Below, one piece after another: positions 27,189 through 35,683 of a stretch of 43,367 nucleotides of DNA; the first letter of the stretch is position 1; each line of letters begins with the position of its first letter. Under the pieces are notes generated by a model. The model did not search any database, was not told where the DNA came from, and saw nothing but the letters and a program-made list of their open reading frames with translations. The position numbers and the translations under genes are program-made. Origin of the DNA: Parcubacteria group bacterium GW2011_GWA2_40_23 (GTDB lineage Bacteria; Patescibacteriota; Patescibacteriia; UBA11705; JABHMO01); assembly GCA_000996245.1 (NCBI GenBank), contig LBYP01000009.1, positions 1-43,367 on the forward strand, read 5' to 3'.

Positions 27189-28619
27189 TTAACTCAAAGC
27201 CTCCACATTCACATTATTGGCTGAATCCCAATCAACCTCTGGATAACGATGCAAGAGCTCATCCAAATATTTTCTGAGGGTTTGATATTGCTCCTGCGTT
27301 TTGGCTTCGTATTTTATTGTTAGATATGGACCATTTTGAGAATAACGAATGACGAACATGCTATCGGGCATATCGAGACGAACCCCATCGCCGGCACGTT
27401 CGTCGGATATGACTTCTGCTTGCGGAAAATCCACACGCAAAACTTCGCTAATCACGTCCATCAGTGCAACCTTTTTATCATCCGCACAAAAAACTTTTAT
27501 CTCTGGACTAGAAATATATTGCGGTAATTTTTGCAAAGCTTCATTTAGGGTTTGATTCGAATCTGAAAGATATTTGAGAAGACGCAACGCTGCATACAAA
27601 CCATCATCATGATTATAAAAATCTTTTGAGAAAAAGAAATGTCCGGAGAGTTCACCAATAAAAGCAGCACCAACTTCCTGATTTTTCTTTTTAAGAAATG
27701 AATGACCTGTACGCCACATAAAGGGCACGCCACCATTTAACAAAATTGTTTCTGGAACAACTTTTGAACAAAGAGTATTAAACATTATTTTGGAACCTGG
27801 ATGTTCTTTCAACACCGAAACCGCAAACAACGCCACCAAAACATCATTCCAAATAATCGTGCCTTTGTTATCGACAATACCAATGCGATCGCCATCAGCA
27901 TCATAAGAAAAGCCGACATCAGCCCCCACCTTCAAAACCTCTTCTCGCAAGCGGTTGGCCACAATACTTTCGGTTGGATCAGGCGTACCAAGAGGAAAAG
28001 TTGGATCAATCTTACAATTACTTTCGATTACTTCGCAACCAGCTTGACGGAAAAAAGCTGGTGCGATTACACCGGCAGTGGAGCAACTTGGATCGATAAC
28101 AACCTTAAATTTTTTATTCAATGGCAACCGAGCCACAATATCTGAATAATACGCGGCTAAAATGTCCTGCGTCTCAATCTTTCCAGGTTCGGAAGATAAA
28201 TCATAATCTTCAGCTTCAACCATTTCGCGAAGTTTTTGAATTCCCTCACTAACCAAAGTCTCTGAATAATTAATGGCAAACTTAAAACCATTATACTGAG
28301 CCGGGTTATGAGAGGCTGTGACAAAAGCACCACCCGGAACCTTCAAATAATATTGGGCCCAATAGAAAACACCAACCAAACATAGTCCCATATCAATCAC
28401 ATCAACGCCGACCTGATTATATCCACGTGCTAAAGCTTCAGAATACTCTTGACTAGTAGCACGTGAATCGCGTCCGATTAATGCTTTTGCAATTCCAGCT
28501 CGTTTCATCATGGTCCCATGGGCGCGACCCAAATGCTCTACAATTTCCGGAGTTAAATCTTCATTCACAATTCCGCGCAGATCATAACCACGGAACATAA
28601 ATTTGTTTACTTGAGGCAT
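27189..28619 (-). CDS. manB: Phosphomannomutase/phosphoglucomutase
   Basis: 476 residues of the alpha-D-phosphohexomutase family, interconverting sugar 1- and 6-phosphates for surface glycan precursors. The phosphoserine loop is VTASHNPAQYNGFK, the metal loop is DADGDRIGIVD, and the sugar-binding loop appears as GELSGHFFF. The C-terminal phosphate-binding RYSQNGPYLTIK is present. The name manB is by family; PGM activity is equally possible. No SD. Confidence 0.93.
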   Translation of the reverse strand: MPQVNKFMFRGYDLRGIVNEDLTPEIVEHLGRAHGTMMKRAGIAKALIGRDSRATSQEYSEALARGYNQVGVDVIDMGLCLVGVFYWAQYYLKVPGGAFVTASHNPAQYNGFKFAINYSETLVSEGIQKLREMVEAEDYDLSSEPGKIETQDILAAYYSDIVARLPLNKKFKVVIDPSCSTAGVIAPAFFRQAGCEVIESNCKIDPTFPLGTPDPTESIVANRLREEVLKVGADVGFSYDADGDRIGIVDNKGTIIWNDVLVALFAVSVLKEHPGSKIMFNTLCSKVVPETILLNGGVPFMWRTGHSFLKKKNQEVGAAFIGELSGHFFFSKDFYNHDDGLYAALRLLKYLSDSNQTLNEALQKLPQYISSPEIKVFCADDKKVALMDVISEVLRVDFPQAEVISDERAGDGVRLDMPDSMFVIRYSQNGPYLTIKYEAKTQEQYQTLRKYLDELLHRYPEVDWDSANNVNVEALS

Positions 28620-28743
28620 AAAATTTACTATTTAATTGTTCAAAATGTTGTAGATGTTCAAATTGTTGATTGTATAGAAATGAATGAAAGTAAAAGAAAT
28701 GAGTGCTTAAAGTTTATACTACCAGTAAAATTGCGCAACTTCT

Positions 28744-28772
28744 TTGACGTTAGAGCAGATATATTATACAAT
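28744..28772 (+). promoter_or_regulatory. Promoter of the surface locus
   Basis: TTGACG (28744-28749), 17-nt spacer, TACAAT (28767-28772). The leader of about 57 nt carries two small hairpins (ACGAAA/TTTCGT and AAAAAC/GTTTTT) and no SD. Confidence 0.7.
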
Positions 28773-28836
28773 AATTAGAGAAAATTAACGAAAATTTCGT
28801 CAAAAAACGAAATGTTTTTCGCTATTTAGCTTATAT

Positions 28837-30273
28837 ATGGCTACACAAGATCCAAATCAAGATCAAGACGCAGAGGAACCAGAAAAACAAGAAGACCCAA
28901 AGCTTGAAAACATGGACAAACTTACTGATGATGTTGAAAAGAGTCTCGGTTCTGATATAAAAAGAATTCTTCAAGACAAAAAACAAAAAGCACAACAAGG
29001 ACAAAGGCTTAAAAGTGCTAATATTGATTTTGAGGTTGATACTGTAACCCCAACATCTAAAGCTAATCCTAAAACTGGTGAAGATAAAGAAGACCATAAG
29101 GATGCAACAAAAGAATCAGATTCAGGCCCCCAACCTCAAGCCGACAAATCTGCACCACAAGCAACAGAAAGTAAAAAAACCGAACCAACTGAAGACGATG
29201 AAAACATCCCTACTATCGATAGCGACGCACCACCTATATACGACCATCCTCAGGGCGGGACTGGAAAGCAAGAAACACCGTCTGTTGATGAACCACAAGA
29301 TAGTGAAGGAGATTTCCCCACCGTCGATAGTGACGCTCCTCCAATATACGACTTTCCTCAAGACGGAAACGTAGAAGGTGGCGACGGAGAAGTTGTTGAA
29401 GGAGAAGAAGATGCCGGGGACAATCCACTAGACGCGACCAAACAAGGTCGCGGAGCCACTGCTACTGGAGAAAATCCACCAGGTGGTGACGCTGGAGATA
29501 TGGGCGATAAATCAGTTATAGATGCCCATAATGAGGATAAGTTAGCCGAAAAACCAGATCTGCGTGATGAAGAAACCAAACAACTAGAAAAAGCGCATCT
29601 CAATGAATTAAAGCCAGGAAATAAGCCGGATGATAATAAGTATAAATCACCTGGAGTTCTGAACCCTAGCGATTTAGCTAATGACATGTCCGGCGGCGGA
29701 AACACCCCCAAACCCAATGCAATGGGAGGTGGTAAACCAGGTCAGGGCAAGGATTTCCAACCAGGGGGAGGACAAGTTCCACCACCAGAAGGAGAACCAG
29801 GAAAACCAACTGCACCGGAAGCTGAAGGCGACGGTAGTGCCGAAAAAAAACCTGGTGGCATGGCCCAAGGAGCCATGGACAAAGGACGTCAAGCCGCTGA
29901 TGCTGTAAAAGCAGAAGTTGCTGCAGTTAAAAAGGCAGCCCAAAACGTCAAAGATAAACTTGGCGCTCCTGGACGAAAGTTAGCCGAAGCAAAAGAAGCT
30001 ATCAGCGACTTCATGGATGACATGAACCCCATTAAAAAGCTTAAAAAACTTTTTAAAAGTGTTTCTGTACCCCAATTAGTAGGTGGTTTAGTAAGAGTCT
30101 ATTTAACTGCTCAAGGCATGGGCACTTTTGTGAGTATGTTAGACAAAATGCTTAAGGAAGAAAACACCAATAAACTATATACTTGTTGTCTTTGCTCAAG
30201 TTGTTGCTGTGCCTGCCTTTTTCCCTTTCTCCCTTTAATTATTGCCATTCTTGCCATTGCAGCTGCAGCATAA
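28837..30273 (+). CDS. Large acidic disordered protein with Cys-cluster tail anchor
   Basis: 478 residues. The first ~330 are acidic and rich in Asp, Glu, Pro, Gly and Gln, so probably unfolded, with a duplicated motif (IPTIDSDAPPIYDHPQ and FPTVDSDAPPIYDFPQ). Then comes a basic helical region (about 340-400, KAEVAAVKKAAQNVKDKL), and a C-terminus with seven Cys in eleven residues (CCLCSSCCCAC) leading directly into a hydrophobic helix (FPFLPLIIAILAIAAAA). The Cys cluster beside a membrane helix could be acylated or bind metal. No signal peptide, so topology is uncertain. First gene of the surface locus; family not recognised. Confidence 0.75.
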   Translation: MATQDPNQDQDAEEPEKQEDPKLENMDKLTDDVEKSLGSDIKRILQDKKQKAQQGQRLKSANIDFEVDTVTPTSKANPKTGEDKEDHKDATKESDSGPQPQADKSAPQATESKKTEPTEDDENIPTIDSDAPPIYDHPQGGTGKQETPSVDEPQDSEGDFPTVDSDAPPIYDFPQDGNVEGGDGEVVEGEEDAGDNPLDATKQGRGATATGENPPGGDAGDMGDKSVIDAHNEDKLAEKPDLRDEETKQLEKAHLNELKPGNKPDDNKYKSPGVLNPSDLANDMSGGGNTPKPNAMGGGKPGQGKDFQPGGGQVPPPEGEPGKPTAPEAEGDGSAEKKPGGMAQGAMDKGRQAADAVKAEVAAVKKAAQNVKDKLGAPGRKLAEAKEAISDFMDDMNPIKKLKKLFKSVSVPQLVGGLVRVYLTAQGMGTFVSMLDKMLKEENTNKLYTCCLCSSCCCACLFPFLPLIIAILAIAAAA

Positions 30274-30315
30274 TAACCGACATTGAATTCAAAAAATTAA
30301 ATATTAAAAATAAAT

Positions 30316-31578
30316 ATGCTTAATCTCCAAAATGTTAATTGGAAAAAACTCGCACTTGTAGTAATTTTTATTGTCATTGTGCTTGTCGTTGGTTATTTAA
30401 TGTATACACTCTTTTTTAAAGGACCCACACCAATTACAGAAGAAAAAGGAAAGGCGGGAGAAATTGGACAATTACCCGGCGCTGAAAAAGGTCTTCAACC
30501 TGGCGTTGTGACTCCAGGGGAAGAAGGTGGAGCCAAATTACCTACAGAAAAAATTACTAAAATTGAAGCTGTAAAAACATCTGCCCCAGATGCAACCGCC
30601 CAAGGTGGCATTACAAAAGTTTATGATCTTGATTATGAAAAAAACTCTTCTTTCACGCTTGACGCGACTGGTAACAATATTGTGAGCTATCAAAAAGAAA
30701 CTGGTCTTTTTTATAAAATAAATCCTGATGGTACTAGAGAAAAATTATCTGAGCGTGTTTATAAAGATGTTGAAGAGGTTGCCTGGGCACCAGGCGCGGA
30801 TAAAGCAATTTTAGAATTTCCAGACGGCAGCAACATTCTTTTTGATATTAAAAGTGACAAACAAATTTCCTTGCCCAAAGATTGGACTGAATTTGATTTT
30901 AATGGAACTGGAGATAAAATTGGCTTTAAGGATATGAATCCCAACCCCGATTTACAATGGGTCGCTATGGCTAACCCGGATGGTTCGGGGCAAAAATATT
31001 TGGAACCACTCGGCACCAAGGCCAAACAATTTGAAGTGGATTGGTCACCGGCCGGAGATAAAGTAGCTCAGTACAATCCGGGTGGTTCTGCCGCCACCAG
31101 TCGACTTTTATTTGTAGGTTTAAATGGCGAAAATTTCCGCGACATTGATATGCGCGGCTATGGCGTAGAAACAAAATGGACCCCTGACGGTACACGCGTT
31201 TTGTACAGCGCCCATGCTATTAGCACTGATCACAAACCTCTCTTACACATTGTTAACGCTTCGGGTGACACTATTGGCTACGATCACCAAGATATCAACT
31301 TAAACACTTGGCCAGAGAAATGCACCTTTGCGGACACTGATACTGTTTATTGCGCTGTGCCAAAAGAACTTCCTTACGGCGCCGATTTCGCCCCAGAAGT
31401 TGCTGATACCATACCCGACTATATTTATAAAATTAATTTAAAAACCGGATCCAAAAGTTTTGTAGCTGAACCAGAACTTGATTATACAATTGATTTCATG
31501 CAAATTTCTGAAGATGGAACAAACCTATTCTTCACTGACAAATTATCTGGCAACATTCACACCATTAAATTAAAATAA
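30316..31578 (+). CDS. Membrane-anchored beta-propeller (WD40/PD40-like) protein
   Basis: 420 residues: N-terminal membrane helix (LALVVIFIVIVLVVGYLMYTLFF), a Gly/Pro/Glu linker, then repeats ending in GD/GT turns typical of TolB-like propellers (EFDFNGTGDKIGFKD, VDWSPAGDKVAQYN, TKWTPDGTRVLYSA, QISEDGTNLFFTD). It should project outside the membrane and bind protein or glycan. It starts 42 nt after the first gene, and the next gene follows after 7 nt. Confidence 0.78.
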   Translation: MLNLQNVNWKKLALVVIFIVIVLVVGYLMYTLFFKGPTPITEEKGKAGEIGQLPGAEKGLQPGVVTPGEEGGAKLPTEKITKIEAVKTSAPDATAQGGITKVYDLDYEKNSSFTLDATGNNIVSYQKETGLFYKINPDGTREKLSERVYKDVEEVAWAPGADKAILEFPDGSNILFDIKSDKQISLPKDWTEFDFNGTGDKIGFKDMNPNPDLQWVAMANPDGSGQKYLEPLGTKAKQFEVDWSPAGDKVAQYNPGGSAATSRLLFVGLNGENFRDIDMRGYGVETKWTPDGTRVLYSAHAISTDHKPLLHIVNASGDTIGYDHQDINLNTWPEKCTFADTDTVYCAVPKELPYGADFAPEVADTIPDYIYKINLKTGSKSFVAEPELDYTIDFMQISEDGTNLFFTDKLSGNIHTIKLK

Positions 31579-31585
31579 AATATTC

Positions 31586-32845
31586 ATGGCTTCAAAAAAC
31601 AAAATATTTTTATTATTAACTCTGTTTTTATTTTTCCCGCCAGCCAGCTTTGCAGCAGTTATCCCCTTCGGACAACCCTGCGCCACTGGTGATTACTGCA
31701 CCAATGGTTTTTGCGAACAAAGTACCCTCTCGATACCTCAAAATAAATTTTGTGTTTGTGCCAGCGATAGCCAATGCGAGACTCAATTTACCAAAAGTTC
31801 TCCGCAAGAAACTTGGACCTGCAAACCTGGAGAAGATAAAACTAAAAACTTACACTACTGCGTTAGTACGACTCGAGGCACGCAAGAGCCAATCCCAGCT
31901 GGTGCCGCTCCGACTGCCACACCCCCAGAAGCTACTGGCACAACCGAAAAAAAAGAAAAACTGACACCACCAGTGGTTTCTGTTCCTATACCAGGTCTAG
32001 CCGCTTTTTCAGAGATTGAATATACACAAGGAGAAAAGGTTGATGTCCCTTATATTGCTCAATACATCGTGGCTATTTATAAATATGGTTTAGTTATTGG
32101 TGCACTATTGGCTGTTGTGATGATAATGATAGGCGGAATTATTTACTTGACAGCCGCAGGAGCACAAGGACTTATTGGAACTGGCAAAACTCTCATCTAT
32201 GGGGCAATAAGTGGACTTGTACTTTTACTTGGATCTTACCTCTTACTCATGACCATAAATCCCAACCTTGTTAATCCACAGGCAATTTCACTGGACACAA
32301 TAAAAGGATTAAACATTGAACCAGGAAATGAGACTTCAGAAATAGTTTATGAATCAATACAAAAATTGCCACCAAGTCAGCAATCACAAGGTATGAATTG
32401 TTATTTTAGCGAATTTGGACAAGATAAAGCAGCCGTAAGCTCACAAATAACCCAGGTCACTATCCTTGGTCACAAATATAGTGTGCACAAAAAAATGGCT
32501 CCCGCTATGCAGGCAGCAGCACAAGAAATAACTGCGTTGAATTCTCCGTATCTTGTAAAAAATGATGGGGGGTCAGGTGCGTTTAACTGGCGTCAAAATG
32601 TTAATAATCCAACTCAACTAAGCTTACATTCATTTGGTATTGCTTTTGATATAAACCCTTCAAAAAACCCAAATTACAAACGCCCTGAAGCATGCAAGCC
32701 CAATCAACCCTGCCCAGCATGTAATAGCGATATTCCAAAAGAAATAATCGATATCCTGAAAAAGAATGGTTTCCGTTGGGGTGGAGACTACAAATCCGTT
32801 TGCGATGCCATGCATTTTGAATGGTTAGGACCATGTGCAAAATAA
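31586..32845 (+). CDS. Exported Cys-rich, pilin-like membrane protein with M15 D,D-carboxypeptidase domain
   Basis: 419 residues. Signal peptide (FLLLTLFLFFPPASFAA), an eight-Cys domain (PCATGDYCTNGFC ... CVCASDSQC ... TC ... YC), a Pro/Thr linker, a hydrophobic pair resembling TrbC/VirB2-type or T4SS-pilin subunits (YGLVIGALLAVVMIMIGGIIYL and LIYGAISGLVLLLGSYLLL), then a peptidase M15 domain with the zinc/catalytic motifs HSFGIAFDINP and DAMHFEWLG. The last domain is expected to cut D-Ala-D-Ala-type bonds in peptidoglycan. The next gene is a paralogue in all but this last domain. Confidence 0.82.
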   Translation: MASKNKIFLLLTLFLFFPPASFAAVIPFGQPCATGDYCTNGFCEQSTLSIPQNKFCVCASDSQCETQFTKSSPQETWTCKPGEDKTKNLHYCVSTTRGTQEPIPAGAAPTATPPEATGTTEKKEKLTPPVVSVPIPGLAAFSEIEYTQGEKVDVPYIAQYIVAIYKYGLVIGALLAVVMIMIGGIIYLTAAGAQGLIGTGKTLIYGAISGLVLLLGSYLLLMTINPNLVNPQAISLDTIKGLNIEPGNETSEIVYESIQKLPPSQQSQGMNCYFSEFGQDKAAVSSQITQVTILGHKYSVHKKMAPAMQAAAQEITALNSPYLVKNDGGSGAFNWRQNVNNPTQLSLHSFGIAFDINPSKNPNYKRPEACKPNQPCPACNSDIPKEIIDILKKNGFRWGGDYKSVCDAMHFEWLGPCAK

Positions 32846-32860
32846 TTTAATAGTACTAAA

Positions 32861-34282
32861 ATGATTTCAAAAGTAAAAACAAATTCACTTCTTCTTACAA
32901 TACTTTTCTGTTTCTTATTTTTCCCTCTCGTTACTTTTGCGGCAGTTATACCTTTTGGCCAACCCTGCGCAACAGGTGACTACTGCACCAACGGTGTTTG
33001 TGAACAAAGCACCCTCACTGTACCTCAAAATAAATTTTGTGTTTGTGCAAGTGATAGTCAATGCGAAACTCAATTTACCAAGAGTACTACGCAAGAAACC
33101 TGGACCTGCAAACCTGGAGAAGATAAAACGAAAGGCTTACATTATTGTCTCAGCACTACTAGAGGAACAAAAGATCCTATACCAGCTACTTCCGCTCCAG
33201 CGCCAGAAACAGCACCAGCAGCTGCAGGCTCTTCTGAAGAAAAAATAAAACTGACAGCACCACTCATATCAATACCTATACCTGGACTGCCTAGTTTTGC
33301 TGAGCTAGAAGTCTCGCCAGGAGAAACAGTTAATGTGCCGTACATAGCAGAATATGTTATTGCGATTTACAAATATGGTTTAACCTTAGCTTCTATTTTA
33401 GCGGTCGTGATGATTATGATCGGTGGCGCCATGTATATCATCTCGAGTGCAGATCCTGGCAAAGTAGCGCTAGCCAAACAATTGATCTTTGGCTCCATCA
33501 CTGGTATAACTGTCTTACTCTGTTCATATTTAATGCTTAAAGTTATCAACCCCAACTTAGTAAATCTTGCGCCGATCTCTGTTGAAACAGTAAAAAAAGA
33601 TATCCAATATCTTGGCCCAGAGGCATATGAAGCCATTACTGGAACCACACTGCTTCCCACCGGGGAATATCAAATAATGGCCGTGGCAGCTGGTCGTGTA
33701 GTTGGTTTTACTGACGATTGCATAATGGTTAGTCTCTTAAAACAAGAATCCGGTGGTAGACCAGACGCTATTGGTCATGACGAAAATGTCCACTGGAATA
33801 TTCCGTCTCGTCGAGCTTTTCTGAAAAGTGGGGTAAAATATTCAGGGGCTACTTTTCCGGCTATAGCCAACATCGACACTAAAAGTGCTGACCAAAAAAT
33901 CATTAAAAATGATGACCCCACAAAAGATATAGAACATTTAGATTGGCGCTTTTCGCACGGCTTGGGCTTAACACAAATTACAATTTTCCCAACCGAAAAA
34001 TGTAATGGCGGAGTTGGTAAAAAAAATCCCTTTACTGGAGTTTGTTACACTCCGGCCCAACTACTCCAAGCACAAAACAGCCTTGATTACGGTGCCGCTC
34101 TACTTAAATCCCTCTATGTTCAAGCTGGGAAAAAGGGCATGACTGGCGAAGATCAAATCTTAGGCGCTTTCCTAGGATATAATGCTGGTGGTGGAAATAT
34201 GAAAAAAGAAAGCTTAACTACACACCATTATCCAGTAAGTGTTAAAAAGCTTCTTGACGCCTGCCACGCTCAAAACCCTTAA
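32861..34282 (+). CDS. Paralogous Cys-rich, pilin-like membrane protein with lytic transglycosylase-like domain
   Basis: 473 residues. The signal peptide, eight-Cys domain and two-helix membrane region are clearly homologous to the upstream protein (shared IPFGQPCATGDYCTNG, KFCVCASDSQCETQFTKS). The C-terminus is instead lysozyme-like: SLLKQESGGRPDAIGHDEN carries the catalytic Glu typical of soluble lytic transglycosylases, followed by FSHGLGLTQI and AFLGYNAGGGN. The pair therefore carries two different wall-cutting activities on the same anchoring module, as in wall-penetrating secretion or pilus machines. radA follows after 8 nt. Confidence 0.82.
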   Translation: MISKVKTNSLLLTILFCFLFFPLVTFAAVIPFGQPCATGDYCTNGVCEQSTLTVPQNKFCVCASDSQCETQFTKSTTQETWTCKPGEDKTKGLHYCLSTTRGTKDPIPATSAPAPETAPAAAGSSEEKIKLTAPLISIPIPGLPSFAELEVSPGETVNVPYIAEYVIAIYKYGLTLASILAVVMIMIGGAMYIISSADPGKVALAKQLIFGSITGITVLLCSYLMLKVINPNLVNLAPISVETVKKDIQYLGPEAYEAITGTTLLPTGEYQIMAVAAGRVVGFTDDCIMVSLLKQESGGRPDAIGHDENVHWNIPSRRAFLKSGVKYSGATFPAIANIDTKSADQKIIKNDDPTKDIEHLDWRFSHGLGLTQITIFPTEKCNGGVGKKNPFTGVCYTPAQLLQAQNSLDYGAALLKSLYVQAGKKGMTGEDQILGAFLGYNAGGGNMKKESLTTHHYPVSVKKLLDACHAQNP

Positions 34283-34290
34283 TACAAAAC

Positions 34291-35640
34291 ATGGACAAAA
34301 ATAAAACAATTTTCACCTGCTCCAAATGCGATGCGCAATTCCCCAAGTGGTCTGGACGATGTTCAGAGTGCGGAGCTTGGGGTACAGTTGTAGAAGGCGC
34401 TCCAACGCCTAAAAACAGCCACAAGAGCTCGCCTCTACCCAAGTTTAACCAGGATAAGCTGATTGATTTTAATCAGATAGATTCGCGTCATTTTGAAAGA
34501 TTGACTTTAGCGTCGAACGAAATAAATCAAATCTTTGGTGGGGGCATAGTCAAAGGCAGCTTGACCTTGATTGGTGGCGAACCAGGAATTGGTAAATCAA
34601 CTTTATCATTGCAGATATTACGCGAACTTGAAACAAAGAATGCTCCATTACTTTATGTTTCGGGTGAAGAATCTGCAGAACAGATCAAATTAAGAATTGA
34701 CCGACTTGGATACAAACCTCAAAATTTAAAATTCCTTTCCGAAACTAATGTCGAGACCATCATTTCCGCAATTGCTGACCTCAAACCTCAAATAACCATT
34801 ATTGATTCTATTCAAACTCTTTATTCATCTGATGTTGAGAGTGAAAGTGGCAACATCAATCAAATCCGTGCCTGTACGGTCAAACTTGTGGAAGTGGCTA
34901 AGTCAACGCATGTGCCGATTATTATTACTGGGCATGTGACAAAGGATGGAACCATGGCTGGACCAAAAACCTTGGAACATCTAGTGGACGTAGTAATGTA
35001 TTTAGAAGGTGATAAATATCATGAATATCGCCTCCTTCGTTGTTCCAAAAACAGATTTGGATCGACTAATGAAGTTGCTGTGCTGGAGATGACACAAAAA
35101 GGCTTGGAAGAAGTTAAAAATCCAACGACGATATTTTTGCAACAAATGGAAAGCAATACCGCCGGTACTGTCATCAGTTGCTTTATGGAAGGCACTCGCG
35201 CATTCCTCGTTGAAGTCCAAGCGCTGGTGACGCCAACGATCTTTGGATTCCCTCAGCGCAAAACTTCTGGCTACGACAGCAATCGTTTACAAATGATTAC
35301 AGCGGTTTTGTTTAAACGAGCCAAGTTGAATTTACAAAATCAAGATATTCACCTAAATATAGTTGGCGGTGTCAAAATAACTGAGCCTGCCATTGATTTA
35401 GCCGTCGCCCTCGCCATTTATTCGGCTTTTAAAAACAAACCAATCAAATCAACCCAAGTTGTTTTTGGAGAGTTGGGCCTCGGCGGCGAAATTCGTCCAG
35501 TTCCACAACTTGATAAACGTCTAAAAGCAGCAGAGAAACTGGGCTTCGAATCAGTCCTTATTCCAAATCAGAAGAATGAGACAAAAACGAGGTTAAATTG
35601 TCAAATAATAAAAAATATTAGTGAGATAGAAAAGATATAA
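34291..35640 (+). CDS. radA: DNA repair protein RadA
   Basis: 449 residues. N-terminal C4 zinc finger (CSKCDAQFPKWSGRCSECGAWG), RecA-like ATPase with Walker A GGEPGIGKST, the RadA-specific KNRFG motif (CSKNRFGSTNE), and a C-terminal Lon-like domain (DLAVALAIYSAF, GELGLGGEIRPV). It drives branch migration in recombination. It is the last gene of the plus-strand run and converges on recG; no strong terminator is seen between them. Confidence 0.96.
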   Translation: MDKNKTIFTCSKCDAQFPKWSGRCSECGAWGTVVEGAPTPKNSHKSSPLPKFNQDKLIDFNQIDSRHFERLTLASNEINQIFGGGIVKGSLTLIGGEPGIGKSTLSLQILRELETKNAPLLYVSGEESAEQIKLRIDRLGYKPQNLKFLSETNVETIISAIADLKPQITIIDSIQTLYSSDVESESGNINQIRACTVKLVEVAKSTHVPIIITGHVTKDGTMAGPKTLEHLVDVVMYLEGDKYHEYRLLRCSKNRFGSTNEVAVLEMTQKGLEEVKNPTTIFLQQMESNTAGTVISCFMEGTRAFLVEVQALVTPTIFGFPQRKTSGYDSNRLQMITAVLFKRAKLNLQNQDIHLNIVGGVKITEPAIDLAVALAIYSAFKNKPIKSTQVVFGELGLGGEIRPVPQLDKRLKAAEKLGFESVLIPNQKNETKTRLNCQIIKNISEIEKI

Positions 35641-35683
35641 AAAAACCGCTCATGATTCGAACGACTTTTTTAAAAACAAACTT

